Source: Promethearchaeota archaeon (GTDB taxonomy: Archaea; Asgardarchaeota; Lokiarchaeia; Sigynarchaeales; SOKP01). From it: a stretch of 21,919 nt of DNA. Below are positions 1 through 7,226 of the stretch, in pieces (positions within the stretch are counted from its first letter, which is position 1; each line of letters begins with the position of its first letter). The DNA lies in contig JAHLWJ010000037.1 of NCBI GenBank assembly GCA_019057975.1, positions 1 through 21,919 of the forward strand, written 5' to 3'. The position numbers and the translations under genes are program-made. The notes under the pieces were generated by a model. It saw only the letters and a list, made by a program, of their open reading frames with translations. It ran no database searches and was not told the origin of the DNA.

Positions 1-181
1 AGGGGTTTTCTCCGCGCTTCACAACGTCGGGAAGTTTCTATCGTCCACTTTCGGGTTCAACTACTACGAGGGAACTACGATCTGGGCCAACAACGACCGA
101 GCGATAAAAACTATATTTCCACACGGCGTTCCGGTAAGAACTCATTACGTAGTTCAAAAGCGAATCTTAAGAAAAAAATAA
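1..181 (+). CDS. C-terminal end of an unknown protein (5' cut by window edge)
   Basis: The frame starting at base 2 stays open to TAA at 179-181 and gives 59 residues with tryptophan, glycine and aromatic residues (the segment around TTIWANNDRAIK) and a basic tail ending RKK. Codons such as GCG, TCG, CGC and ACG are frequent, unlike the AT-rich genes in the middle of the window, which supports real coding. I do not recognise the family. The next 50 bases are rich in T, as expected for an archaeal transcription end. Confidence 0.6.
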   Translation, partial: GVFSALHNVGKFLSSTFGFNYYEGTTIWANNDRAIKTIFPHGVPVRTHYVVQKRILRKK

Positions 182-199
182 ACTCGAATATTAAATTCT

Positions 200-230
200 A
201 AAAAGATTTTTATTTTTATTTTTTTTATAT
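200..230 (+). terminator. Oligo-T transcription terminator
   Basis: A run of T tracts (ATTTTTATTTTTATTTTTTTT and nearby) lies about 20 bases after the stop codon at 181. Archaeal RNA polymerase stops at such tracts without needing a hairpin. There is no clear stem-loop. Confidence 0.45.
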
Positions 231-250
231 TAAAAATTATTTAACCGTAC

Positions 251-372
251 AGGAGGGATATATAACGAATTTAAGCTTAAAATTAAAAGACTTAGAGAAA
301 ATAATTGAAGTCCTTAAGAAGCATATAGTAATTAAATTAGAAATGGCAATAATTAAAGAAAGAATTTTTTAA
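251..372 (+). other. Perfect Shine-Dalgarno followed by a short frame without an ATG
   Basis: AGGAGGG at 251-257 is followed by an open frame from ATA (262) or ACG (265) to TAA at 370-372. It encodes about 36 mostly helical residues of leucine, lysine and glutamate, coiled-coil like, ending ERIF. A TATA-like stretch (TATATTAAAA) lies just before it. Either a start codon has been lost by mutation, a non-canonical start is used, or the match is chance. Only the sequence pattern supports it. Confidence 0.25.
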
Positions 373-388
373 CCTTAGTCACTGAATA

Positions 389-1630
389 CTATTTATACTT
401 AATCCAAGTTTTTTGATCGTCGCGTTCTATCATAATTTCTCCTTCATGGACACTGTCATGGTGCGACTCACATAATACAATCATATTTTGGGAGTGGTCC
501 TCTCCGCCCTCAGACAATGGAATGATATGATGTGTTTGAATCGTGTAAGACCGCTTTTTCTCTGTTTTGCATAATTCACATTTAAATCCATTAGCTTTTC
601 TAACAAGGAATGAAAGTAGATTATTACGTTTAACTCCAACGGGCAATTTTCTTTCGTCTTCCTTTTGAATCATTTCCTCAATGGAAAGCCCTTGCTCCCT
701 GTAATCACTTATAATTTCTTCAAATCTTTCTTTATAATGTTCATACAAAGCTTGATTTAGGTTAAGGTTTGATGAAATGAAGGATTTCTGATGCATGGGA
801 AAAATTGCTTTGAGTCGAGCCAATAATAAAGGGTCCTGTTCTGAAATACCTCGTTTTACTATATATTTGTTTTTGACTGCGTTAAATACAGAGTTTATAG
901 TAACTCGTCTCAACCCCATTCTACTCCATGCCCATAAAACTTTTTTTAATTCGTAAAGATCAGAGATCTTAAATTTAAGCCCTCCAATTGCTCCAAGCGT
1001 CATATTTCCGATAGCCGCAGCACCGGTCTTATTGATTAATTTTCTTAAAGGTGGATAAACCGCGAAAACTTTTCTAAGAACGATAATAAAAAAGATAAAC
1101 TTTCGGGAGTATGGGCCATCCGCTTTGTAAAAACAAAACTCAAGAAAAGCTATTGTACGATTATCCGTATTTTCGACAAGCTTGAAATCAACAAATATTT
1201 GAGATAATTTTTGAAAAAAGGTTCCTTCGGTGAATTCTTGATCCTTATATATTTAAAGTGAGAGACGAGTTAATTTTTTTATTTGTGGTTTCCAATTTAG
1301 ATGATTAGGCTTAATAACTCTATCTTCTTGACGATTATGCTTAATGACTTTATCCTTCTCAGAGTTAGGTTTAATGACTTTATCTTCCTCAAAATTAAAC
1401 TTATCGACTTTTTTCCATTGTTTTCCATCTTTACTTATTATCAATTCCTTTCTTTCAAATTCCCTCAATTTAAGCACTACAAATTTCAAATCCCACTCAT
1501 CATTGATTAAAAAATTTGATGTAATACTTCCAAGAGATTTCCATTCGTTTGTAATCGCATTTTGAATATTCTCACTGGTTAAAGTAACTTTTTCAGACGA
1601 TTCTCTTATAGTCTTCTTAGAATTAGGCAT
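389..1630 (-). pseudogene. Winged-helix/HNH endonuclease gene interrupted by one in-frame stop
   Basis: Two pieces lie in the same minus-strand frame and are separated only by TAA at 1253-1255. The 5' piece (1630-1256) gives 125 residues with a winged-helix-like segment followed by three copies of a ten-residue repeat containing VIKPN. After the stop the frame stays open for 84 codons with no ATG, GTG or TTG, and the text still reads like protein (for example FYKADGPYSRKFIFF). It then reaches the first ATG at 1003 and the C-terminal HNH domain. That domain has a CELC pair, THHIIPLSEGG and a final LCESHHDSVH, the usual zinc and metal-binding layout of HNH nucleases. A TATA-like box at 1659-1668 sits 34 bases before the ATG at 1630. 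The simplest reading is one gene of about 413 codons broken by a nonsense change. A separate HNH gene starting at 1003 is possible but leaves the 84 open codons unexplained. Confidence 0.65.
1304..1393. repeat. Three tandem 30-base repeats inside the HNH gene
   Basis: Three adjacent 30-base units encode the ten-residue motifs EEDKVIKPN, EKDKVIKHN and QEDRVIKPN (minus strand). The units differ by a few bases each, so this is an old in-frame minisatellite, probably a charged linker between the winged-helix and HNH parts. Confidence 0.75.
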
Positions 1631-1724
1631 AATAGCATTATTAAGATGTTTAATTGGGCTTATAAAAGATTATTTTATTTTACTATTATTTTTTTTTAAT
1701 TTATCTCAAGATTTACTTAATTCA

Positions 1725-2222
1725 TCAGAATTTAAATGAAATCTCGTTTTCCAGTTCAGTACCCTTAATAGTCTCGATTAAAATGGAATAAGTGTCTTGT
1801 TGGTGATACCTATCGCAATCATACATATCCGCATCTTCATAATTCTCGCCATCTCCTTCAACATAATACCCCATCTCTCGAAGAAATGGTTCTAATTTTT
1901 CTTCATATTCGAAACAAATACATAATTTATCGATATAATTCCATAAACCAAGAAAATGAGTTTTAATTTGAGAATAATTTTTTTTCATTAACTCAGTTCC
2001 TTTAACCTTATTAATCAAATTGCAAAAAACTTCATACATGTACTCATCGGTGAATTCATAAATAGTTTCCAAAAAGGTAAGGAAGTGTTTCTTAAACCAT
2101 CTGTTCCCTTCTGCCACTGAAAGAAGAAAAAGGAACGCATTATGTCTATACCAATCGGGTATTTCGCCTATGTTTTTCAATTGAGCAACAAACAAAGACT
2201 CACTAATTTTGAACTTGTTCAT
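1725..2222 (-). CDS. Hypothetical protein, 165 aa
   Basis: No family recognised. The protein is acidic, mostly helical by composition, with a cysteine pair (LCICF) near the middle and an acidic patch (EGDGENYEDADMYDCD) near residues 122-138. A TATA-like element (TTTATATAA, plus-strand 2273-2282) lies about 50 bases before the ATG, and there is no clear ribosome binding site. It lies alone between the broken HNH gene and the 74-residue gene, on the same strand as both, with gaps of about 95 and 147 bases. Confidence 0.6.
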   Translation of the reverse strand: MNKFKISESLFVAQLKNIGEIPDWYRHNAFLFLLSVAEGNRWFKKHFLTFLETIYEFTDEYMYEVFCNLINKVKGTELMKKNYSQIKTHFLGLWNYIDKLCICFEYEEKLEPFLREMGYYVEGDGENYEDADMYDCDRYHQQDTYSILIETIKGTELENEISFKF

Positions 2223-2369
2223 GTAAGGGGATATAAATTTGTCTTTTTCTTTATTGTTTATTATAATCGGCGTTATATAAATAGATAATCGTTTGTCTGA
2301 TTTTATTGCTTAAATAATTAAAAAATTAGTTATTGAGAATTAAAAGAATAAAGATAAAAAAATTGTGAG

Positions 2370-2594
2370 TTAAGCTTTGATTTTTTCAGGTTTGTTATAG
2401 TTTTTTAAGCCGTTGGTTCGATGGTGGTTGTCCTGCTTAGTTTTTCGCTCCCGCAAGATTTCGTTCACTAAAGAAGCGGCACCTCCCTTTAAGAACAACT
2501 TAAGGTATTTCAGTTCGTTTACGCTAATAATTAGAGATTGGAGAAATTCGGGGTGCCGGTAATCCTGCCACATAATATTTCGCAATTTTTTCAC
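2370..2594 (-). CDS. Small basic hypothetical protein, 74 aa, GTG start
   Basis: The GTG at 2594 is chosen because GAGGT (plus-strand ACCTC, 2602-2606) lies seven bases before it. The product is lysine- and arginine-rich, with a helical middle (residues 18-50) and a basic, asparagine-rich tail. The stop codon of an upstream short frame (2600-2772) lies five bases before this start, so the two were probably translated together. Family unknown. Confidence 0.5.
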   Translation of the reverse strand: MKKLRNIMWQDYRHPEFLQSLIISVNELKYLKLFLKGGAASLVNEILRERKTKQDNHHRTNGLKNYNKPEKIKA

Positions 2595-2599
2595 GGTAA

Positions 2600-2772
2600 C
2601 TACCTCTTTTTAGCGTACTTTTGAACCATCAGGTCCCAGTTGTCGGGAGGAAGACACCCACCCGTTAAATAATTACCGGTTGAGGGAACGCTGTTACTTG
2701 GCTCTAAATCGACGGCTGAACTTTTATTATTATTTGCTTTTATTTTTACTTTTACTTTTTGTACAAATTCAT
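2600..2772 (-). pseudogene. Short gene with a likely one-base deletion
   Basis: A minus-strand frame open from about 2786 to TAG at 2600-2602 gives a convincing peptide ending with SVPSTGNYLTGG, a cysteine, PPDNWDLMVQKYAKKR, but it has no ATG, GTG or TTG start. An ATG at 2772-2770 lies in the neighbouring frame. Adding one T in the AATTTG just after it restores a single 57-residue protein beginning MNFVQKVKVKIK. It ends five bases before the next GTG start. The family is unknown. A read error in a T run would give the same picture. Confidence 0.4.
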
Positions 2773-2955
2773 GGTTATAAATTTCTTATCACCGCTTTTA
2801 CCTGTTAATTAGTAAGTATTTTTCTATTTTTTTGTTAAAAGTGTTTTTATCGCAAATACTGGCGAGATTATTTAAAGAAAAATTAGATTTCCAAGGTTTC
2901 TTTAATTCAATAAAAATAAAATAAAACAAATAAAATAAAATAAAACATCTCTAAA
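2773..2955. other. Non-coding AT-rich stretch
   Basis: I see no gene in this stretch. It ends in a low-complexity stretch of AAAAT units from about 2911. It separates the small gene pair from the TFB-like gene. Confidence 0.5.
2911..2946 (-). terminator. T-rich terminator after the TFB-like gene
   Basis: On the minus strand this is a run of TTTTATTTTATTTTATTTG type, starting ten bases after the stop codon at 2956. Repeated T4 tracts right behind a stop are typical of archaeal intrinsic termination. Confidence 0.55.
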
Positions 2956-3720
2956 CTAAATTTTTGTAAGCAAGAATTGTTTGAGCCGTTCCCTTGATTT
3001 TGCGAAGCCATTGAATTCCCCAAGTTGGTTCGGCACGAAAATTCTACGCCTTATATGGTAGTGAGCTCTGGTTATATTTGTTCCGAGCGCTTTGAATATT
3101 TCAGAAAGAGCCCGAAGCTTGTAGTCGAGAGCCACGAACGAGAGCGCAATAATCAACCCCGCCACGATGTTGTCTTTCGTGTTTCTAAACAACGGGAGAA
3201 AAGTTCTAATCATCTTTTTCGTGGTATCCCAGAAATCATAATCCAAGTTAAATCTGGTAATCATTTTAGCAATCAGTTGAGACACAAATTCCTCGCGGTT
3301 GCGCTTGATGTACTCGGTATAAAAGGGGCCGACTACAAGCAAACCTTCTTTAAAATCGCTCAGAGAAATATCTGAAGCCAAACAGAAGTCAAGGGACTTA
3401 ACTGTCATTCCCTTAGACCTTAAAACAGTATAAACAATAACGGGGGCTAACAATCGCACGCTCTTAAACTTCGTGCATTTCTTAAGACGGGCGTAGACTC
3501 GATGGAGTAATTCTTGGCAGTCTTTCTTATATACAGCCAGCTCGTATAACTTTAATTCTTTTACGATCGAATCAAACGCATTGGCGAATGGAAGTATGTA
3601 AAACTTATAATTATAATACGCTTCGTTAGCAGAGATGTCGAACTTCCTACTTATCTTTCCGTAAGTTACTTCTTGTTTCTTTAAAGTTTCGATCTGATCT
3701 AACATTCCTTGAGAAAGCAT
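2956..3720 (-). CDS. TFIIB/TFB-like protein without zinc ribbon
   Basis: Two stretches have the spacing of TFIIB cyclin repeats. The first runs from LLHRVYARLKK through VRLLAPVIVYTVL to DISLSDFKEGLLVV; the second from DNIVAGLIIALSFVA to FKALGTNITRAHYHIRRRIF. The second ends in the recognition-helix pattern that in TFB contacts the BRE. There is no N-terminal CxxC zinc ribbon; instead residues 11-35 (VTYGKISRKFDISANEA) look like a helix-turn-helix. The frame extends upstream to a TTG at 3753, but I place the start at the ATG at 3720, because TTTAAATA at 3743-3750 is about 26 bases upstream, which predicts a leaderless transcript. The product is then 254 residues. It may be a TFB paralogue acting as a regulator rather than a general factor. 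The family assignment is by pattern only. Confidence 0.6.
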   Translation of the reverse strand: MLSQGMLDQIETLKKQEVTYGKISRKFDISANEAYYNYKFYILPFANAFDSIVKELKLYELAVYKKDCQELLHRVYARLKKCTKFKSVRLLAPVIVYTVLRSKGMTVKSLDFCLASDISLSDFKEGLLVVGPFYTEYIKRNREEFVSQLIAKMITRFNLDYDFWDTTKKMIRTFLPLFRNTKDNIVAGLIIALSFVALDYKLRALSEIFKALGTNITRAHYHIRRRIFVPNQLGEFNGFAKSRERLKQFLLTKI

Positions 3721-3742
3721 TAAAACAACAAAGCAACGAAAG

Positions 3743-3750
3743 TATTTAAA
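3743..3750 (-). promoter_or_regulatory. TATA box for the TFB-like gene
   Basis: TTTAAATA on the minus strand is centred about 26 bases before the ATG at 3720, the usual distance to an archaeal transcription start. It also lies inside the longer TTG-started frame, which argues against that longer start. Confidence 0.6.
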
Positions 3751-3856
3751 CAAAAAAATTTCTTCTTGACAAATTAAGATAACATCTAAATAATTAAGAA
3801 CTCCTGAGAAAAGAAGAGAATTACAATTCGTAAAAATCGATAGTAGATAATTTTTC

Positions 3857-3864
3857 TTTAAATA
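3857..3864 (+). promoter_or_regulatory. TATA box for the zinc-ribbon gene
   Basis: TTTAAATA is centred 25 bases before the ATG at 3886, which predicts a leaderless message. It faces away from the TFB-like gene's TATA box, and the two promoters share about 160 bases. Confidence 0.6.
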
Positions 3865-3885
3865 AGAGGGATCAATTTTTGTAAC

Positions 3886-4272
3886 ATGATTACACCTGAA
3901 CTTGTATCCGATAAGAAAAAAGTATGCTCGGTTGAGTGTTCCATATGTAGGAGCTGTGAAAGTACAGAAGTTAAAATCAAAAGGCTCGGAAAGTCGTTTG
4001 GCGTGGTGTGTGGCGATTGCTTAGAAGAGTTTTCGGACAAAGACCTCGAGCTCATGCACAACATGTTCACCGCTTTTGGCGGTCATTTTGGTAAGTTAGG
4101 CGCTTCGAAAGAAGAGACGTATAAAAGATTGGAAGGAATAGCGCGTTCGTACGAAAGAAAGGGTAAAAAAGCTTCTGACATCGAGGGCGATATTAAAACT
4201 ATACATCTAGCTTTTTTATACGGTATCTCTCCAGTTCAGTTAATTCGGGGATTAAAGATGTTGTTAGAATAA
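3886..4272 (+). CDS. Zinc-ribbon-type hypothetical protein, 128 aa
   Basis: The N-terminal 50 residues hold two cysteine pairs, CSIC and CGDC, about 20 residues apart, with extra cysteines nearby (VCSVEC, SCES). This is a treble-clef or zinc-ribbon style site. The remainder (residues 55-128) is helical and ends with SPVQLIRGLKMLLE. CG-containing codons are common. It is transcribed divergently from the TFB-like gene and may be under joint control. I do not recognise a named family. Confidence 0.7.
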   Translation: MITPELVSDKKKVCSVECSICRSCESTEVKIKRLGKSFGVVCGDCLEEFSDKDLELMHNMFTAFGGHFGKLGASKEETYKRLEGIARSYERKGKKASDIEGDIKTIHLAFLYGISPVQLIRGLKMLLE

Positions 4273-4300
4273 TTTAAGAAAAATTTCCATCGAGCAAACC

Positions 4301-4309
4301 TTTATATTA
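4301..4309 (+). promoter_or_regulatory. TATA box for the small membrane protein gene
   Basis: TTTATATTA lies about 30 bases before the ATG at 4335, so transcription should start at or just before the start codon. Confidence 0.5.
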
Positions 4310-4334
4310 AACTAACTTATAAAAAGAGTATACC

Positions 4335-4607
4335 ATGAAACTTAAGAAAACGCTTAAAGCTGTAATTAAAAATTTGTTGTGGTTCGCGATTTTGGCAATA
4401 CCCATATACCTAGTTGCGTACGTCGTTTCCAAACTGTCCATCTTAATCTCTGAAGGCGCGTACGTTAGCTTTCCCTTGGAGTTCGCGTACCAATTATACC
4501 CACTGATGGAATTGGTAAGCCATACAATAAGTGCTTCGGTAAGCGTAGTGGTCGCAGTAATCGGTTTGTATTTTATGGGCCGTTTTTCAAAAAAATATAC
4601 TGATTAA
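4335..4607 (+). CDS. Small membrane protein with two transmembrane helices, 90 aa
   Basis: A basic N-terminus (MKLKKTLKAVIK) is followed by a hydrophobic segment at about residues 13-36 (LLWFAILAIPIYLVAYVV), a short loop, and a second at about 63-82 (VSVVVAVIGLYFMG). It ends in a charged FSKKYTD tail. Both ends are predicted inside by the positive charges. It lies 62 bases after the zinc-ribbon gene with its own TATA box. No function can be inferred. Confidence 0.65.
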   Translation: MKLKKTLKAVIKNLLWFAILAIPIYLVAYVVSKLSILISEGAYVSFPLEFAYQLYPLMELVSHTISASVSVVVAVIGLYFMGRFSKKYTD

Positions 4608-4691
4608 ACTTTAAATTTTTCTTTATATAGCCAGATTTAGACTATTGGGTAATTAATTTAATTTCAACGATCAGTATAACTTAAATGAATC

Positions 4692-5219
4692 ATGGTAGAA
4701 TATCACAACAAAGCCTTTTTTGGCTCGAAAGTGGGTATGTTTTTCGATAGCGGTTCTTGGACTAGTCCGTTTTTTTATCTTAAATTTATCAAGAAGCGAG
4801 ACAACGACACGTGGGAAAAACCCTCGTTAAGAGAAGGCAAGTCCATCAAGTTTACTTTAGAAGACACGACGCTTATACTAAGGGTATTGAAACGAGAGGA
4901 GCTAAGCTGGAACACGGTTCACGTGTATAAAGGTAATAAAACGCGCATCTCTTTCCAATGGGAAAAAGGTAACAAAGAGCGCCTTCTCGTTAACGGCGGC
5001 GTTTACCACAAGATGTTAAACTACGCCGAGGTAATATTGTTTAAATTGCTGTTGGAGCACGTGTTTGGCGAGAAGATCGTCCGTTCGACCGTCTTTTCCA
5101 GAGATGGAAGCTTTAAGAAGTCAGTTGGCGTCCAATCCGAAGGAAAAAAACGCGAATTAATCGTTACCGAAGAAATAATAAGAAACACGCGACCTGACGG
5201 AATCCGATCCCAATATTGA
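4692..5219 (+). CDS. Hypothetical protein, 175 aa, beta-strand rich
   Basis: The product alternates short beta-like segments with charged turns (FFYLKFIKKR, KSIKFTLEDTTLILRVL, KTRISFQWEKG, ERLLVNGGVYHKML) and then has one long helix (YAEVILFKLLLEHVFG). The order of strands followed by a helix is reminiscent of whirly/PC4-type single-strand-binding domains, but that is a weak shape argument. An earlier ATG at 4685 is in another frame. Codon use matches the neighbours on the left and the UvrD and Rad50 pieces, so it is probably resident DNA. It is the last intact gene before the AT-rich block. Confidence 0.65.
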   Translation: MVEYHNKAFFGSKVGMFFDSGSWTSPFFYLKFIKKRDNDTWEKPSLREGKSIKFTLEDTTLILRVLKREELSWNTVHVYKGNKTRISFQWEKGNKERLLVNGGVYHKMLNYAEVILFKLLLEHVFGEKIVRSTVFSRDGSFKKSVGVQSEGKKRELIVTEEIIRNTRPDGIRSQY

Positions 5220-5312
5220 AGAGAGTTTTAAAAATCTAAGAAAACTTTGAATTCGAAATCCATTCGAGATTTACATATTAAATAATCTAATACTTTCCAA
5301 AATATCCTAGCA

Positions 5313-5683
5313 TTAAGGAGTTTTCTCATCAAGGAAGAATCTATAGGTGATTTCAACCATTGCTTGATCAATTACTCCTGCTTTTTTACTTTTTCTAATA
5401 CTCTAGATGCAAGTCGAACCTTCTCATCAGGAATTGAACAAGAGATATTATTATTGTGTTGAATGAAATTGATACATTTCACTTTATATAACTATCTTAA
5501 TCCTTCTAACACTAATTCTCTGGACAGTTTAACTTCTGGTACTAATCTATCAATAAACATTTTGTTATCATTTTTCAACAACACATCTAAAATAATAGCT
5601 GAAAGAACTATGTTACTATTAGGATGTTCATATCTACTGCTCTGCTTTATTAGATGAGAAAATAAATCTCTATATTCTTCCAT
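5313..5683 (-). pseudogene. Decayed gene with cyclin-fold-like (TFB-like?) sequence
   Basis: From ATG at 5683 the frame runs 63 codons to TAG at 5492-5494. The same frame then continues for 39 more open codons to a TAA at 5372. Just before that TAA, reading one extra A in the A6 run at about 5382-5387 moves into a frame that continues KKAGVIDQAMVEITYRFF to a stop at 5313. Repaired, it would be about 123 residues. Segments such as NIVLSAIILDVLLK, EVKLSRELVLEGL and ASRVLEKVKKAGV resemble the helices of TFIIB cyclin repeats and roughly match the TFB-like protein at 2956-3720. The family assignment is weak. The two lesions are seen directly. Confidence 0.45.
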
Positions 5684-5733
5684 AATAGTAATATCATCCT
5701 TTATCTAACAGACAAACGGAAAGAAATAATTTT

Positions 5734-5770
5734 TTGAAAGTTACTATTTATGGTATTCTTTCTATAAAAA
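5734..5770 (+). repeat. 37-base direct repeat, left copy
   Basis: The sequence starting TTGAAAGTTACTATTTATGG and ending CTATAAAAA is identical to 10134-10170, in the same orientation and exactly 4,400 bases apart. Weaker ungapped similarity continues on both sides (about 5721-5800 against 10121-10200). The two copies bracket the CHAT, HEPN-like and 242-residue genes. Confidence 0.9.
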
Positions 5771-5945
5771 ACTTAAAATGAAATTCTTCCAAGGACTATG
5801 CAAAATTACAAATAATATTTTATAATATCATAAAAAAATGGGGTCTTTGTTATCGTAGTTATTTTGATACTCTTTATACCAATGAACAATAGATTCTACT
5901 ACAATTCTTAAAGTGATTTTAAAAATTCCATAAATGATAGAAATA

Positions 5946-7226
5946 TTATAATTTTTTGATATAATCTTTAAAATCTCTTAAAACTTGGATGTTGGAATTG
6001 GTTTTTAAAAAAAAAGTTTCATCAGAATTTAAATTTCGAATTGAAAAATTTGTTATTTTTTTATTCTTAAATAATATTACCTCGTATTCTTTATCTCGAA
6101 TTGTATTATCATCATTGAAATAGGTAAATCCCAATAATTGAAATATATCTTTTGATCTTTTCAATAATGTGGCTAACGATTCAATTATTATTTTTCTTTT
6201 TTTTTTTTCATTTCTAAAGTGATCATATACTTCAAGTGTGTTTATCAAATTACTTTTTGCAATAAAAAATTTATATTGATCTAACCCTTTCTGAATCCTA
6301 TATAGTGAATCATTATCAAGTTTCGGATTTCTTTCGATTTTAATTATTTTCGAAATGATTTTAGTCGTATCTTCTGGACTAATTAATTGATGACCTGCCC
6401 AGTCTTCGCTAAATTGAGTTTTAATAAGCCTATCTGAAGGTATTTTTTTATTCCATTTTTCAAATTCATCAGAATTTATTTGTTTAATTCTTTTAAAATA
6501 ATAATTATAATTTGTTAATCCTACAAAAAATGGATTGGAACAAAATATATGACTAATTAAATTTGTCTTTTCTATCATTATGTCCAAAAAACTTATTTTA
6601 GTAGAAGTCGCTGATCCATTAGGCATCAAAGAATACAAGGCATATGTATTTCCCCTTTTTAAAGTTGATTTTTTCTTAGATAACTCCATATTGTACTGAT
6701 AGTTTCCCTTCCCAACCGATTTTCTGACATTATCATTATTTAGCCATTCCTCATAAAAACCTTTAGTAAAAGCTATAGCAGAATCATCATCTGTCTTACC
6801 TTCTGCCCCCACTGTGAAGCTTATAAACTTAGCGACTTGTCTTGCAATATTTATTGATTCGCAAACATTGAATATTACTAATTCTATTTTTTCTCTAAAC
6901 TTAAATAATATATTTGCTAAATTTTCTGTCATATCAATAGAATTAAACTCAAATTCATCATCATCTTCATCAAAGAGGGGTCCTACATAATGAGTTCCAT
7001 GACCAGAAAAATGAATTACCTGAGGATTAATTTTATCAATAATTGCTTCTAAAGATTTTCTTTTAACTGCGAATGCATATTTAAGATTCACTAATTTTCC
7101 AAAATATGTGGTTTTTAATATTTCTCTTATACTTTCAAACTCTTTTTCTGTTCTCACGACTTTCTCATTATTAAAATTTGAACCGAGAAAGAGAATTGTA
7201 ATTACATTTTCAAGATGATTTGACAT
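5946..7226 (-). CDS. CHAT-domain caspase-like protease, 426 aa
   Basis: The first ~200 residues match the CHAT fold: a core strand (ITILFLGSNF), a typical glutamate-containing helix (EKEFESIREIL), then IHFSGHG with the catalytic histidine at 76, and LVIFNVCES with the catalytic cysteine at 122. AFTKGFYEEWL follows as in other CHAT proteins. The region after residue 210 is unlike any domain I know and may recognise a partner or substrate. Unlike the classic TPR-CHAT layout, no TPRs are fused to it. CHAT proteases act in bacterial and archaeal immunity by cleaving partner proteins. A TAGGA-type ribosome binding site lies about eight bases before the ATG at 7226, and a TATA-like TATATATTC lies around 7273-7281. 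It is the last gene of the minus-strand module, 467 bases after the HEPN-like gene. Confidence 0.8.
   Translation of the reverse strand: MSNHLENVITILFLGSNFNNEKVVRTEKEFESIREILKTTYFGKLVNLKYAFAVKRKSLEAIIDKINPQVIHFSGHGTHYVGPLFDEDDDEFEFNSIDMTENLANILFKFREKIELVIFNVCESINIARQVAKFISFTVGAEGKTDDDSAIAFTKGFYEEWLNNDNVRKSVGKGNYQYNMELSKKKSTLKRGNTYALYSLMPNGSATSTKISFLDIMIEKTNLISHIFCSNPFFVGLTNYNYYFKRIKQINSDEFEKWNKKIPSDRLIKTQFSEDWAGHQLISPEDTTKIISKIIKIERNPKLDNDSLYRIQKGLDQYKFFIAKSNLINTLEVYDHFRNEKKKRKIIIESLATLLKRSKDIFQLLGFTYFNDDNTIRDKEYEVILFKNKKITNFSIRNLNSDETFFLKTNSNIQVLRDFKDYIKKL

Noticed and set aside
2911..2946. AAAAT-type tandem repeat as a possible origin or CRISPR-like array
   Set aside because: Units are too short and irregular, with no spacers; on the minus strand it is better explained as a T-rich terminator behind the gene ending at 2956.
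3025..3375. Plus-strand 116-codon frame opposite the TFB-like gene
   Set aside because: It is the antisense shadow of the better-supported cyclin-repeat gene; no promoter or ribosome binding site and no sensible domain.
3720..3753. Upstream TTG start extending the TFB-like protein by 11 residues
   Set aside because: The extra codons overlap the TATA box TTTAAATA, and the ATG at 3720 sits at the expected leaderless position.
5463..5657. Plus-strand 64-codon frame
   Set aside because: It is the antisense shadow of the decayed minus-strand gene at 5313-5683, with leucine- and serine-rich nonsense composition.
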